A DNA stretch of 64,000 nucleotides from Luidia sarsii (lineage: Eukaryota; Echinodermata; Asteroidea; Paxillosida; Luidiidae). A model generated the notes under the pieces. The model made no database searches. It was not told the origin of the DNA and saw only the letters and a program-made list of their open reading frames with translations. The translations under genes and the position numbers were made by a program. Positions within the stretch are counted from its first letter, which is position 1; each line of letters opens with the position of its first letter. The stretch spans positions 1,086,182-1,150,181 of the forward strand of contig OX465115.1 of NCBI GenBank assembly GCA_949987565.1, written 5' to 3'. Below are positions 35,201 through 45,060 of the stretch, in pieces.

Positions 35201-38200
35201 CTTTTTCAAATACAAGGCTTCATGCCTTGTATTTGAAAAGCCTTTGGCTTTGTTTTTTAATGTTACACTGCGTTTTGAAAAGGAATCAAAAGCTTCAACC
35301 TCAACAAAGAACTCCGACCTGTGATTTCAGCTTTTGGATAACAGAGACAAAGACGAAGTCGAAGCCGAAGCCGGAGCCGGAGCCGAAGCCTAAGCCGGGT
35401 TTTGGAAAAGGGCCATGGTTTCATATTGCTGCCCCAACTGCCTGAATTTTTTTCAGCAGGAAATCGGGCAAAGCAATGGGCATAGTGTTTAATATATGTC
35501 AAGGACAAACACCCATTGAATCACATTCCCCTCGATGCACGACACGACCTCGACCAGCTGGGTTGTCCAGAGGAAAAGACGTCTTTGCACTAGACAGCAA
35601 GAGTCGAATCCCACCCAATGTACTTCTGTTCAGCAGGCTATCGGGCAAATTACTGAGCATGCAGTGGCAATTGTAGATATCGAGTAGAGCAAACTCTCAT
35701 TGAACCGCATGAGACTCACATCAAATGCCTCCTCGATGCCATCCTCCGTGATTCCCTCGTTGGTCTCCTGTGCCCTGCTGACGGCTTCCGTGCTGTACTT
35801 GAGAATGAAGAAAGACTCGTCCGTGGCGATGCACACCAGCTCTCCACTCTCAGACCAGTACACCTTGGAGCAGACAAAAAGATAAAAACTTTGCCTTTGA
35901 GAAAGGTCCTGCTAGGATCGAAATATGGGGCCTCTAACTTTTGAGATTGATGTTTCGCAGGTCATTTTAGACAGTGAGCAGTTTGCAACAGTTCTTTGTA
36001 TTTACCAGTACAAAAAAAAAAAAAAAAAACGGTTCCTAGTAAATGTTTTCCTTTTTCAGTTTGATTTAACTTGGTAAGCTGAATCCAATTTGGGTGATCC
36101 CCGAACTGCTGCAGCCAGGTTTACAACAACTTAACAGAGCCCATCAGGTATTGAAATCAAATCTTGAAGTCTTGGCTCGTCCTCCTCACCTGTCTGGGGA
36201 TGATCTCAATTCGGCGGATGAGCTCCGTGGTGTCCCAGTCATAGAGGGCCAGACCACTGCTGGAACGCACGCCCAGCAAGTTACCTCCGTAGATCCCTGC
36301 CGAGAGAAATCAAACACCACTCTTTGATAGAGAGCGCTACATCTGTAATCCAACAAGGGTTTGTCATGGTAGATAGCACTGTGTACTGGACTAGGCACAC
36401 AACCAGGCATGCAACTCTTAAATTGTAAAAAAAGAGGAAAATGTCCGAATGAAACTGCGAGCGCGAAGCACGAAGCCCTTACGGTGTGTGGTTTGGGGCC
36501 TGCTTAAGGGCCCGGGAAAATTTTGGATTCTAGATGCTCTGTGGTGCATTCTGAGTAGTTTGTGACAACTCATGACTTTGATTTTTTTTTTTTTTTTTGA
36601 TTTTTTTTTAATGGCCGAATTAAATAAAACGCGGAAATCCGCGGATCCGCGGACAAGTTGCATGCCTGCACAACATCTACAGCTGTGGTGCACAGCTTTA
36701 ATTTGCTCAGCAACTTGACTGGCTCTTGTCTTCTGATCTTTTCTTCCGGACTGCCTAACAGACTCACCCTCGGCGCCAAAGTCGGGCTTGAAGGATTTCT
36801 TCTCCTTGAAGTTCTTGTAGATCTTGATCAGCGAGTTGCTTTCCCGAGTTGCATACCTGAGGTGAAACAGGGACAACATCGATGCACTTGAGAAATTGAA
36901 AATCAGCTACACAGAAGCTTGAGGTTGGTCATTTGGACCGAGTGATCCATGGTGTCTAGGAAAAGAGTGTGCAAACACTCGCAACGCTCAACCCTGTCTA
37001 AACTGAAGGATGCAACTGGTTTTCAGTTGCATTGAAGAAGAAATTGGGAGTTGACGCCTTCATTTGTCCACATTACAGAACCTATTTCGGTGAGGAGTCA
37101 AGAAAAATCTACACAGGTATCTTTATGACTGATTCATTAGGCAGTCGACTGCCGAGTCAATGTCAGATTTCACTCTGATATCACAGTGTGCAATGAGCTT
37201 AAGTTAACACTGGGCTGACCATTGCTGACCTTTGCCTAACTCTTGCCATTACACTAGCACAACACTTACCTTCACTTTGCCTCACTTTTGTTTGACTATT
37301 GCGACATGCTCCCAATACCCTTGGTTGAAGCTTGCCTAACTTTTGCCTAACCTCTTGCCTAACTTTGTGGCTAACTTTTACCTAACTTTTGCCACACTCC
37401 CTTAGCATATGAAAGAGAGCACACTCACTCGGATGAATCGTGTGACCAGACAAATTCCAGGGCGGAGCCAAAGCTCTTATTGCGAAGCGCCATGGCCGTG
37501 TAGATGATGTACTCTCCGTCGCCGCACACTACCACAAACCTGCAAGAGGCAACAACACCCAAACAATTATATGACATGAAATCACTTCATCAAATCTATA
37601 TGAAGAACACAGCCTCAATCACACAGTGGGTCATTCTGTGTCAATTCAACACGCTTTTGGTCCTGACCGTCACAGATTGGAACGATTGTGCTGATTGGAC
37701 TCCTTGAGAAACCCCAAGAACCGAAATTTTACGTAAATTGGTCTAGTAGTTTTTGAGATACGGGTTAACGAACTTTTGACTAATTAGCACAACTAGCTGT
37801 GTTTGGACAGCTCTATCTCGAAAAGGAAAGCACCTACAGAAATAAAATTTCCATCATTTGAAAGTTCTTGAATTGGCCTTCATTTCAAAACATTAAACCA
37901 AATTTCTACAATGTACCACGAAAACAATTACGTAAAGATATGACCTTTGACCTTGATTTTTAAAAAAATGAGTATTTTTCAATTTTTTAAATATTTTTTT
38001 TCATTCGAATGTGACAATGTAAGCATCATTCCCTGAAAGACTTGGGATGGGCACTCTCATGGTTGTGGAGTTATAATTTTTTTAACACTCACTGGTAAGA
38101 GGAAAGAACTCCATTTTGTGCATTTGACAATTTCAGAGGAAGAGAGGGAGTTTATAACTTCACAGCTTTCTTAAAAGGAAATAAGGAATACTTTTGCTAA

Positions 38201-41200
38201 AAAAAAAAGGAATCACAGAGCAAACTACGTAGGAATACGTGTGTATTTCCGAGCCAAAAACCGGATTCTGTTGTCAAGAGCTTGTAAAAAGTGATAAAGG
38301 TAGGTAGCCGAAGCCGGTGATTACAGAGAGGCTCTGTAGATTGGAATAGAGGGGGATCTGAAGATTCTCACCGGCCATTGGGGTTGTGGCAGACGGTCTG
38401 AGGGTAGACATCACAGCTACCCATGTCCTTGATTGCAAGCGGCAGGCGTTCTCCGTCCTTAATCTCCAAGTCTACAGGGAAGGCAAGAGGGGAAATCTCA
38501 GGTTGACATTTGCAAATCAAAAGAGGGAAATTGACTGCAATTGCATGTGTTTGAAAGACAGAGGCAGAGTTAGAGTCAAAGCCCAGGCCCTACCTCGTGC
38601 GTTAGTGCGAGCCAGAGCCTGAGCCTGAGCCCAAGCCAGTGTCACAGCCAGAGCCAAAGCCCTGGCCCATGCCCAAACCCAAAGCCAGAGACCAAGCCAG
38701 AGCCACAACCAGAACCAAAACCAGGGACCAAGCCCTAGCCCTTGCCAGAGCCCAATCCCTAACCCATTCAATAGCCCAAAGCCTAATCCCTAGCACATTT
38801 CATAGCCCAAACCCTACCCCATGAAAAAGCACAAAGCTTAATCCCTAGCCCATTTCAGAGCCCAAACCCTACCCCGTGAAAAAGCACAAAGCTTAATCCC
38901 TAGCCCATTTCAGAGCCCAAACCCTACCCCGTGAAAAAGCCCAAAGCTTAATCCCTAGCCCATTTCAGAGCCCAAACCCTACTCCATGAAAAAGCCCAAA
39001 GCTTAATCCCTAGCCCATTTCAGAGCCCAAACCCTACCCCATGAAAAAGCCCAAAGCTTAATCCCTAGCCCATTTCAGAGCCCAAATCCAAACCCAAACC
39101 CAAACCCATGCAACAGCTCAAAGCCTAATCCCTTGCCTATTTCAGAGCCCAAATTCTAACCCATTCAACAACCCAAAGACAAAGGCCTAACCCATTTCAG
39201 AGCCCACCCCAAAGACCTAGCCCATACCAGACCATAACCACAAGGCCCAATCCCTAGCCCATGCCAGAGCCCAAGCCCTAGCCCATGCCAGAGCCCAATC
39301 CCTAGCCCATGCCAGAGCCCAAGCCCTAGCCCATGCCAGAGCCCAATCCCTAGCCCATGCCAGAGCCCAAGCCCTAGCCCATGCCAGAGCCCAAGCCCTA
39401 GCCCATGCCAGAACCCAATCCCTAGCCCATGCCAGAACCCAATCCCTAGCCCATGCCAGAAGCCAAGCCCTAGCCCATGCCAGAACCCAATCCCTAGCCC
39501 ATGCCAGAAGCCAAGCCCTAGCCCATGCCAGAACCCAATCCCTAGCCCATGCCAGAAGCCAAGCCCTAGCCCATGCCAGAACCCAATCCCTAGCCCATGC
39601 CAGAACCCTAGCCCATGCCAGAGCCCAAGCCCTAGCCCATGCCAGAGCCCAAGCCCTAACCCATGCCAGAGCCCAATGCCCAATCCCTAGCCCAAGCCAA
39701 AGCCACTGTATTACATAGAGGAACCTCACGAGGTCTCACCTCCCATGCTCTTCAGGTTTGCCTGCTGTATCTCCGCATGCTTGGCCCACATGATCTTGCC
39801 GCTGGAATCCATAGACATAGCAGGCTCCTCCCTGCCAAGCTGGTCAGACAAAAAAACAAAAATTCCAATACAAAATCAATGACTTCTCCAACACTGTACT
39901 GTACTTCTAATTCAGACAAAAAGAGATGAGATTTCAAGCTATTCATGGTGGAGGTAGCAAGTCAAGGGTGTGACATGACGTTTGCATCAAGGAGAATTTA
40001 ATTCAATGAGAGTTTGCCCTGCTCGATGTGATAAACAGATAAACAGAGTGCTCAGAACTGTGCTCGAAATCCGCCGCACGACCTCGACCAGCTGGGTAAC
40101 AGGTTCGAGCTGACTGAAATGTTTTCATCAGGCATCGGGCAAAGCACTGAGCACTCGGTGTTTATCACGTCGACCTGGGCAGATCCTCATTGAATCGGGG
40201 ATGTTGACTGTGTGCATTGAAACTCGCCCTCTTTAGCCTAAGCAAGTCAACGCCCCCAACCATCATCCTTCCACCCACCTTGATGATGATACTGCCTTCG
40301 TCGTAGCCCAGGGCAATGTTGTTGCTGCCCTTCATGTTAGCCAGGGCCCACACCCGCTCCATGCCGTAGTTCAGCGTGGTCTCCAGACGGTAGGTGTTGG
40401 CGTGCCAAATGCGCACAGTGCCTGAATTGAAGACAGAGAGAGAGGCGGGGGGCGATTTAGGACATGGACTCAAACGACCTATGATCGGGGCCAAGCTCAA
40501 ATGAACTAGATGAGCGGTACAAATGTATGCACAATGTTGACTTTGTGAAAAAGTTACTTCTCCCACCCTAGCAAAGACATAGTTGACTTTTTGGAAAGGC
40601 CCCTGCTACATCCATTCTAGATGGCACAGTTGGTAGAGCACGTTAAGCCAGGGGTCTCGGGTTCAACTTTCAGAAATTTCAAGCCTCTCGATTGTTTAAG
40701 ATTTGCAATTTTGGTCGAGTCTGCAACATCCCTGTATCACTTGAGGAAGATTCTGCCGAGACGGAGAGATTGGGGGAAGCCCTTTCAAGTTTGGAAAAAC
40801 TTCAAAATCAACTCGAAGGTTCGGCTTACCGTCTTCCGAGCCCGTCATGATGATGGGCAGCTCAGGGTGGTAGCTGACGCAGGAGATGTTCTGGGCGTGG
40901 CCTTCCAGCGTCTGCACGCAGGTCTTGTTCTGAGGAAGGAAACGCGAGAGGCGGTTTAGAGACGTCACGAACGATGGACTGTCAGTCTGCCCTGACCCTC
41001 GTACCTTTCAAGGAAGCTCTTTGTGCTCCTTCCTCGATAAGCTGGAGGAAGCAGGACCCCCAAACCCCAGACACACCAGAGCAGCTCCAGCCGTACTTGG
41101 AGGCCTGGTCCACCCACCCTCGCAGATAGCAATCAACCAAGAAAGCCCTGGGTACAACTGAACAGACTGCAGTCTGGGGCATGGGCGCTATGCAGCAACC

Positions 41201-44200
41201 ATGAAGAAATGGAGAATCACAGACTCTGACCACTGTCCATGTATGTGGACAAATACAAACCCATCAGCATGTCATTAACGAGAGCCCTGTGATGAGACCT
41301 CCATGTCCATTCACAGAAGTAGATAAACCAATATTCATTGCCACTTTATTATTGGAAGGGATGGGAAATTAGAAACAAACAACCTATTTACCATAATGGG
41401 ACAGCCTGATTTTAGTTGGATATATTGACAAAGTGGGAGGCTCCATTAAGTTTGCTGGGGGAGGTTACCTACCTGGTAATCCCAGATCTTGACCAGCCGG
41501 TCGTCGGCGCCGGACACCAGGTAGGGCTTGTCACCACCACTATAGTAATCCACACAGTTGACGCCCTTCTCGTGCCCCTCCAGGGTGAAGTTGGGGGTGC
41601 TGGCGCCTAGATGCCACACCTGTTGACCAATGGAACAGTCCACTCAGAGTCAATTTCTAAAAAGCAAGTTCACAGTTCACACCTGGCGTCAATTTCACTA
41701 AAACTCGTCGTAACTTACAATCAATCGCAAGACGACGAGTAATGTACAGAAACCATCCAGCCTAACACAACTTACAATGGGTTATCCATCGTACGATGCA
41801 TCGTAAGGCTTTGTGAAATCCAGCCCTGGCACTGCAAGTAAAAGTCTTCACTCTCCAAAGCGCAGAACACCATGATCTTTCGAGATTGACAGAGCCAAAA
41901 AAGACCACAGTTGGGAGGACGCAGAGCACAGATAACCTCGGGGGGAAAAGGTGTGGGATCTGAGAGCAACTCACCTTAACGGTGCGGTCCAGGGAGGCAC
42001 TGGCAAAGGTGTTGTTGTCCTTGGGGTTGATGACGATCTGCATGACGTAGTGGGTGTGACCATCAAAGACCTGCACGCATGACCACTTCTTCTCCCAGTC
42101 CCACAGCTTGATCAGCATGTCATCTGCAACAGTCAGCACCGGATTATGAAAGGTCCTGCTAAGATCAAAACATCTAAACCTTTTGGCATTACCAGAAATG
42201 TGATGGGCTCTTCAAAAATTAGTCGCATTGGGGTTAAAATCACGATCAGTGATTTATACTACGAAACCTCCTTTTACATAGTTTTCTATTAAAAATCAAG
42301 TTTCGTATCGACAAATATGAAGATCACAGAGGGGACACTGACTGAATCACCGGTTCCCACTCCAGACATATGAATGGGGGAACAGTTACTTAATCACTGG
42401 TTCCCAGACTAGATATTTGGATGGTGGGAACCAATGATTGGACCAAGTCAAGATTCAGTCACGATTCAGTTCATCACTCAAAAAAAGACACACAGGGCAT
42501 TAGATCTTCTCTCTCCTTAATTTGGACCTCTCAACTCTAACCCCCCAACTTTGACCCCTCAATAACAACTCTGACCCCCCCCCCCCCTGCCACTCACCAC
42601 TGCTGGTCAGGATGTAAGGTTGGGTCGGGTGGACACAGATGGAACGGATGTAGTCCGAATGAGCCTCAAAGGCGTGAGCCTTCTCCAGGGTGTTGTAGTT
42701 GAAGACCCTGACCTGCATGTCATCCTGCAGTTACAGAAGCCACCAAGGAGGCTACATTTGGTTTGCTTCTCTTAAACTCAACGTAACTACAAAAACTGCT
42801 CACTGACTAAAATGTCCCGCAATACATAAATCTCAAAAGTTAGAGGGCCTGACGATTCCATCCTAGCAGGACCTTTTCTTACTCCATTCTTCCATCAGAA
42901 AATTCATTTCTTTTCTATTTGTTTACCTCATGCTAACATGAAAGACGGAGGCAAATGAACTGACACAAACAACATGGTGAACATTGCGATCGGCCATGAG
43001 CGAACAGTGCTACACATTTTAACATCAATGTGTCAACTAAAGTAAAATCTCAAAAGTCACAGGGCGTGACGTTTCGTTCCCAGCGGGACCTTTCTCAAAG
43101 GCAAAGTGACAAGGACATACACAGACAGTCAGGGGAAGGAAAGCCCCTGAAAGAGGAAGGACACAGGAATCTTTGGCCACTGTCACTTACCGAGCCGGCG
43201 ACCACCCAGTTCTTCCGGGGAACAAATCTGGCGGCTCTGACTGGCAGGTCGCAAACCTCAAACGATTTGACCAGAGTCTGGAAGAAAAAGGAAATAAAAC
43301 AAAAAAATCACCAGATTCAAAAAAAGACAAAAACAAGATCAACAGACAAAGAAAAAAAAAGCAAGCATTGTCCATTGCAAAAGCTTGTCAATTAAGCACC
43401 AACGATATTGGGATTTTCAAATATCGATGTATATCGGCGAAAAAATATCGATATTATCGATATATCGAAATGAGTAACAAATTGATATCGGCGATATCGA
43501 TATCAAAATGATATCGATATATCGAAAATACCGATATATCGACGGTGCTTATTGTCAATAGACCAATTGCGTGACCAATGTTTACAATCATCTGAAGGTT
43601 TTCATGCTGACAATAGCAGGAGTATTAGGTTTGCATTGATAAAAATTCTCTCTTTTATGAGTATGTGAGGATAGGTAATGCATTACATGCAACTGGAAGC
43701 CTAAGGGTTAATGAGAGTGAGGAAGGGGACCGACTAACCTGGGATTCATGGTTCCAGATGTGGACGTTGCCATTGTACAGGCTAGCCAGCATCCATGGCT
43801 CGGTGGGATGGAGGTCAACACACTTTACGCGGTCTGACCGGGCCGACAGCCTCCGCTATGGACAACATGGCAAAAAGGAAAGAAAAAAGGGCCATTGAAA
43901 TTCCTTGGAACATCTGTATAGCGACTTCGAGGAAAATGGGGCTTCACTTAACCAGGCCACCAGAAACCCTGCTGAAGGACTTGGACCCTACTATCGCCCA
44001 ACCCCCCTAAATTTTTTTTTTAAAGGGCGACTGTAAGAGTCCAAGTTACTCGGACTATAGTCTGAGTAACTTGGACCCTTACAGTCACCCTTTTTTTATT
44101 TTGAGGGAGTCAGGCGATAGTAGGGTCCAAGGAATCCTGCTGGGAAACCCGATAAACTAACCATGTGTTCGACTCCATGACTACCCCCGACCAAAACCCC

Positions 44201-45060
44201 CAGATTTAACCCCCAAAACACCCGTGAAGATTCTCTCCCGTCCGAAGAGCGAAAAGACGGCCATCTTTGATTTCAAATTGAAACGGTATACACGCAAATC
44301 GATGACGTTTTGCGCGTCAAAAGGAGTCAACACGTGTTTGGGAGCGCACACACTCACACAGACCTCTTCAATATCATGGTGCTTGGCTTACCTTTATATC
44401 GAGTCTGAGAGGCTGAAAGAAACAAGAAAGAGAGAGACGGTTTTACTTTCATTGGGTCTGCAACATTTCCTATATTTCCTTGACAACAAAATTCAATGTT
44501 AAAAGTGTAGGTCTCGATGTTTTATCAAGGACAAGGTGGTAGAAACTCGAAGCAAATTTGTCTGAAAATCCCAAACAGGGTCTGGCACTGCCAACTTCAC
44601 TGCACTTCCTTCAAAACAAACTGTCTTGACTCTTGGCTTCCCGGTAAATCAGTAATTCGTAAAATAAAAAAAATAACAACACAGCAACAGCAACATAGAT
44701 GACTTTATACTTGGTAATAGCTACGTTTACCTGCCACAATTTTCCTCAACTGCAAGGCAAGATAAATCTTCGAGTAAAACTCAACTTCATTGAAGTACAT
44801 GCAAGTTTCGGAAGTGTCGGAAATATATGCATTACCCGCGCCTCCCCCATGTGTATCTAAAGCACACATGTTACTGCACGGAACCCTCCCCTCTCGAGTT
44901 AAACCTCGCTACTATTCTCCATTCCTACGAAATCATAACTTAATTATACGTCACACTAGTCAATATATACAACAGTGCACCTTTTGAGGATTTAAAAACA
45001 ACTAAATTTTCAAAAATATAGCTTTTCAAACAAATTTAGGGCTTTTCCAGGACTTACCAT
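29210..45060 (-). CDS. COPB2: coatomer subunit beta' (COPI coat)
   Basis: Complete gene, 22 coding exons (minus strand): 45060-45058, 44412-44392, 43855-43739, 43277-43191, 42724-42598, 42123-41975, 41619-41473, 40929-40830, 40421-40279, 39839-39740, 38471-38372, 37539-37429, 36856-36768, 36296-36190, 35863-35720, 34973-34843, 34048-33730, 33077-32863, 32205-32113, 31314-31137, 30420-30355, 29416-29210. They join in frame with GT-AG introns to 917 residues; human COPB2 has about 906. Residues 1-300 form the first WD40 propeller ([42 protein letters not shown]), about 300-600 the second, and 600-830 the alpha-solenoid. The C terminus is acidic ([16 protein letters not shown]). It coats Golgi-to-ER vesicles; the first propeller binds dilysine cargo tails. 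Each boundary was chosen so that phase and family similarity agree. Confidence 0.96.
29525..29805. repeat. about 17-bp minisatellite, COPB2 intron 21
   Basis: Nearly twenty copies of GTGACTTCCGGGAAAA-type units, with GGGGAA and CAGGAGAA variants, lie close to the last exon. Confidence 0.9.
30090..30340. mobile_element. MITE, GGGCCCAATTTCAT family
   Basis: CAGGGCCCAATTTCATGGCT plus CTGCTTA on the left faces AAGCAGAACCGTGTAATTGG plus GCC on the right. An inner CTTACGTTAAG/CTTACGGTAAG hairpin is present. A diverged end of the same kind is near 24283. Confidence 0.65.
30808..30967. mobile_element. 160-bp element with GGTTTGCGGT termini
   Basis: GGTTTGCGGTAACACCATGC at the left and GCATGGTGTCACCGCAAACC at the right are inverted. 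Inside, CTGAAGACAAACAGCGCATA plus CTGTTCGAAATGTCGAGTT has the layout of a hammerhead core (CUGANGA, stem, GAAA). Confidence 0.75.
31455..31560 (-). repeat. tRNA-derived SINE, family 1
   Basis: Well preserved: on the minus strand GGGCTGGATAGCTCAGATGG, then GTAAGAGCACTGGTAAG, then GGTCTCGGGTTCAAGTCCCG and ATCCAG. The leader TTGACTATTTTGGGAGGCC is present at 31538-31560. It lies in COPB2 intron 19. Confidence 0.85.
31760..31880 (+). repeat. tRNA-derived SINE, family 1
   Basis: Inverted with respect to the copy 200 bases to the left. Leader GTTGACTATTTGGCAAGGC, then GGGCTGGATAGCTCAGATGG and GGGTTCAAGACCCAGTCCAG, then a TTTTGTTTGCCAATTTTTC tail. Confidence 0.85.
32319..32489. mobile_element. short GGCCCTTTTCC MITE
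   Basis: GGGCCCCTTTTCAAAAC on the left faces GTTTTTGAAAAGGCCC on the right. The internal CAACAAAGAACTCCAACCTG and GTTTTCAGCTTTTGGAT blocks match the family. It lies in COPB2 intron 18. Confidence 0.7.
32650..32765. mobile_element. partial GGTTTGCGGT element
   Basis: TCTCCTGATGACGGGCAGAG plus TACACACTACCCAAAACGTTG keeps CTGATGA followed by a hairpin, with CAAAA in place of CGAAA. The right end has GGGGTCACCGCAAACC. The left terminus is missing. Confidence 0.55.
33085..33560. repeat. minisatellite, COPB2 intron 17
   Basis: CAATGGGAAAACCAATAGGA plus AAACAGTTGG recurs at irregular spacing of about 57-84 bases, with AATGGGAAAGATAAATGG between. Confidence 0.85.
34165..34830. repeat. ATCTG pentanucleotide repeat, COPB2 intron 16
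   Basis: Imperfect GATCTGATCTGA runs cover most of the intron and are interrupted by a MITE at 34493-34635. Confidence 0.85.
34493..34635. mobile_element. CGTAA-type MITE
   Basis: GATTTCACCAAACTCATTAT starts the element. GCTTACGATGGGTTATCCAT plus CGTAAG forms an internal palindrome. Related copies are at 41690-41827 and 62701-62847. It is inserted within the ATCTG repeat. Confidence 0.75.
35141..35414. mobile_element. MITE, GGCCCTTTTCC family, full copy
   Basis: GGGCCCTTTTCCAAACCGCG on the left faces GGTTTTGGAAAAGGGCC on the right. GGAGCCGGAGCCGAAGCC repeats extend the right arm. It is 274 bp, in COPB2 intron 15. Confidence 0.8.
35430..35705 (+). repeat. tRNA-derived SINE, family 2, two partial copies
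   Basis: Two GGGCAAA...CATTGAA tails (35464-35522 and 35643-35705) flank a degenerate tRNA-like part with GACCTCGACCAGCTGGG and GAGTCGAATCCCACCC. It ends about 15 bases before COPB2 exon 15 on the plus-strand left side. Confidence 0.6.
35893..36020 (+). repeat. GAAAC-GTC hairpin-motif repeat
   Basis: CCTTTGAGAAAGGTCCTGCT plus AGGATCGAAATATGGGGCC, with GTC mutated, then the GTGAGCAGTTTGCAACAG tail. It begins about 30 bases from COPB2 exon 15. Confidence 0.7.
37230..37395. repeat. TTGCCTAACTT short tandem repeat, COPB2 intron 12
   Basis: CTTTTGCCTAACTTTTGCC-type units repeat up to about 35 bases before exon 12. Confidence 0.7.
38585..39705. repeat. 24-bp and about 60-bp minisatellites, COPB2 intron 10
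   Basis: 39240-39690 is made of 24-bp units (CCCATGCCAGAGCCCAAGCC plus CTAG), often alternating in pairs. 38770-39130 has about 60-bp units (AGCTTAATCCCTAGCCCATT plus TCAGAGCCCAAACCCTACC). The 170-residue Trp/Gly/Leu open frames on the minus strand are artefacts of it. Confidence 0.92.
39965..40200 (+). repeat. tRNA-derived SINE, family 2
   Basis: ACGACCTCGACCAGCTGGGT is followed by GGTTCGAGCTG. The tail is CATCGGGCAAAGCACTGAGC plus ACTCGGTGTTTATCACGTCG. A second tail lies just upstream. Confidence 0.65.
40565..40690 (+). repeat. tRNA-derived SINE, family 1, diverged
   Basis: Leader GTTGACTTTTTGGAAAGGCC; A box TGGCACAGTTGG; B box GGGTTCAACTTTC. COPB2 intron 8. Confidence 0.65.
41690..41827. 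mobile_element. CGTAA-type MITE
   Basis: Starts AATTTCACTAAAACTCGTCG plus TAACTTAC and ends GTAAGGCTTTGTGAAATCC. The ends are inverted (TTTCAC/GTGAAA). Inner palindrome ACAATGGGTTATCCATCGTA. COPB2 intron 6. Confidence 0.75.
42835..42890 (-). repeat. GAAAC-GTC hairpin-motif repeat
   Basis: Reads on the minus strand as AGGTCCTGCTAGGATGGAAT plus CGTCAGGCCC. COPB2 intron 4. A further fragment (AAGGTCCTGCTAAGATCAAA) is at 42152-42180. Confidence 0.6.
43040..43110 (-). repeat. GAAAC-GTC hairpin-motif repeat
   Basis: Minus strand: CCTTTGAGAAAGGTCCCGCT plus GGGAACGAAACGTCACGCCC. The stem bases co-vary with the consensus (GGTCCC/GGGAAC). Confidence 0.65.
43395..43550. repeat. ATATCGAT palindromic cluster, COPB2 intron 3
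   Basis: Repeated ATCGATA, TATCGATA-like and ATATCG words on both strands within 150 bases. Confidence 0.8.
43970..44145. mobile_element. nested foldback element, COPB2 intron 2
   Basis: Outer arms: ACTTGGACCCTACTATCGCC faces GGCGATAGTAGGGTCCAAGG. Inner arms: GACTGTAAGAGTCCAAGTTA plus CTCGGAC faces its complement around ACTATAGT. Two nested hairpins centred near 44058. Confidence 0.85.
44392..44412 (-). CDS. COPB2: COPB2 21-nt micro-exon
   Basis: TTTCAG precedes and GTAAGC follows a 21-base exon encoding PLRLDIK. With the ATG exon and the next exon ([11 protein letters not shown]) it restores the conserved N terminus of the family. Standard gene finders may miss it. Confidence 0.9.
45058..45060 (-). 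CDS. COPB2: COPB2 first coding exon, ATG only
   Basis: On the minus strand the start codon is directly followed by GTAAGTCC, so the first coding exon contributes one methionine. The same frame is open upstream with further ATGs to 45216. If transcription starts beyond that point, a 52-residue extension is possible; the family normally starts at M-P-L-R-L-D. Confidence 0.85.

Noticed and set aside
39165..39729. 170-residue Trp-Gly-Leu or Trp-Ala-Arg proteins on the minus strand
   Set aside because: Products of the 24-bp minisatellite in COPB2 intron 10; two frames are equally open.
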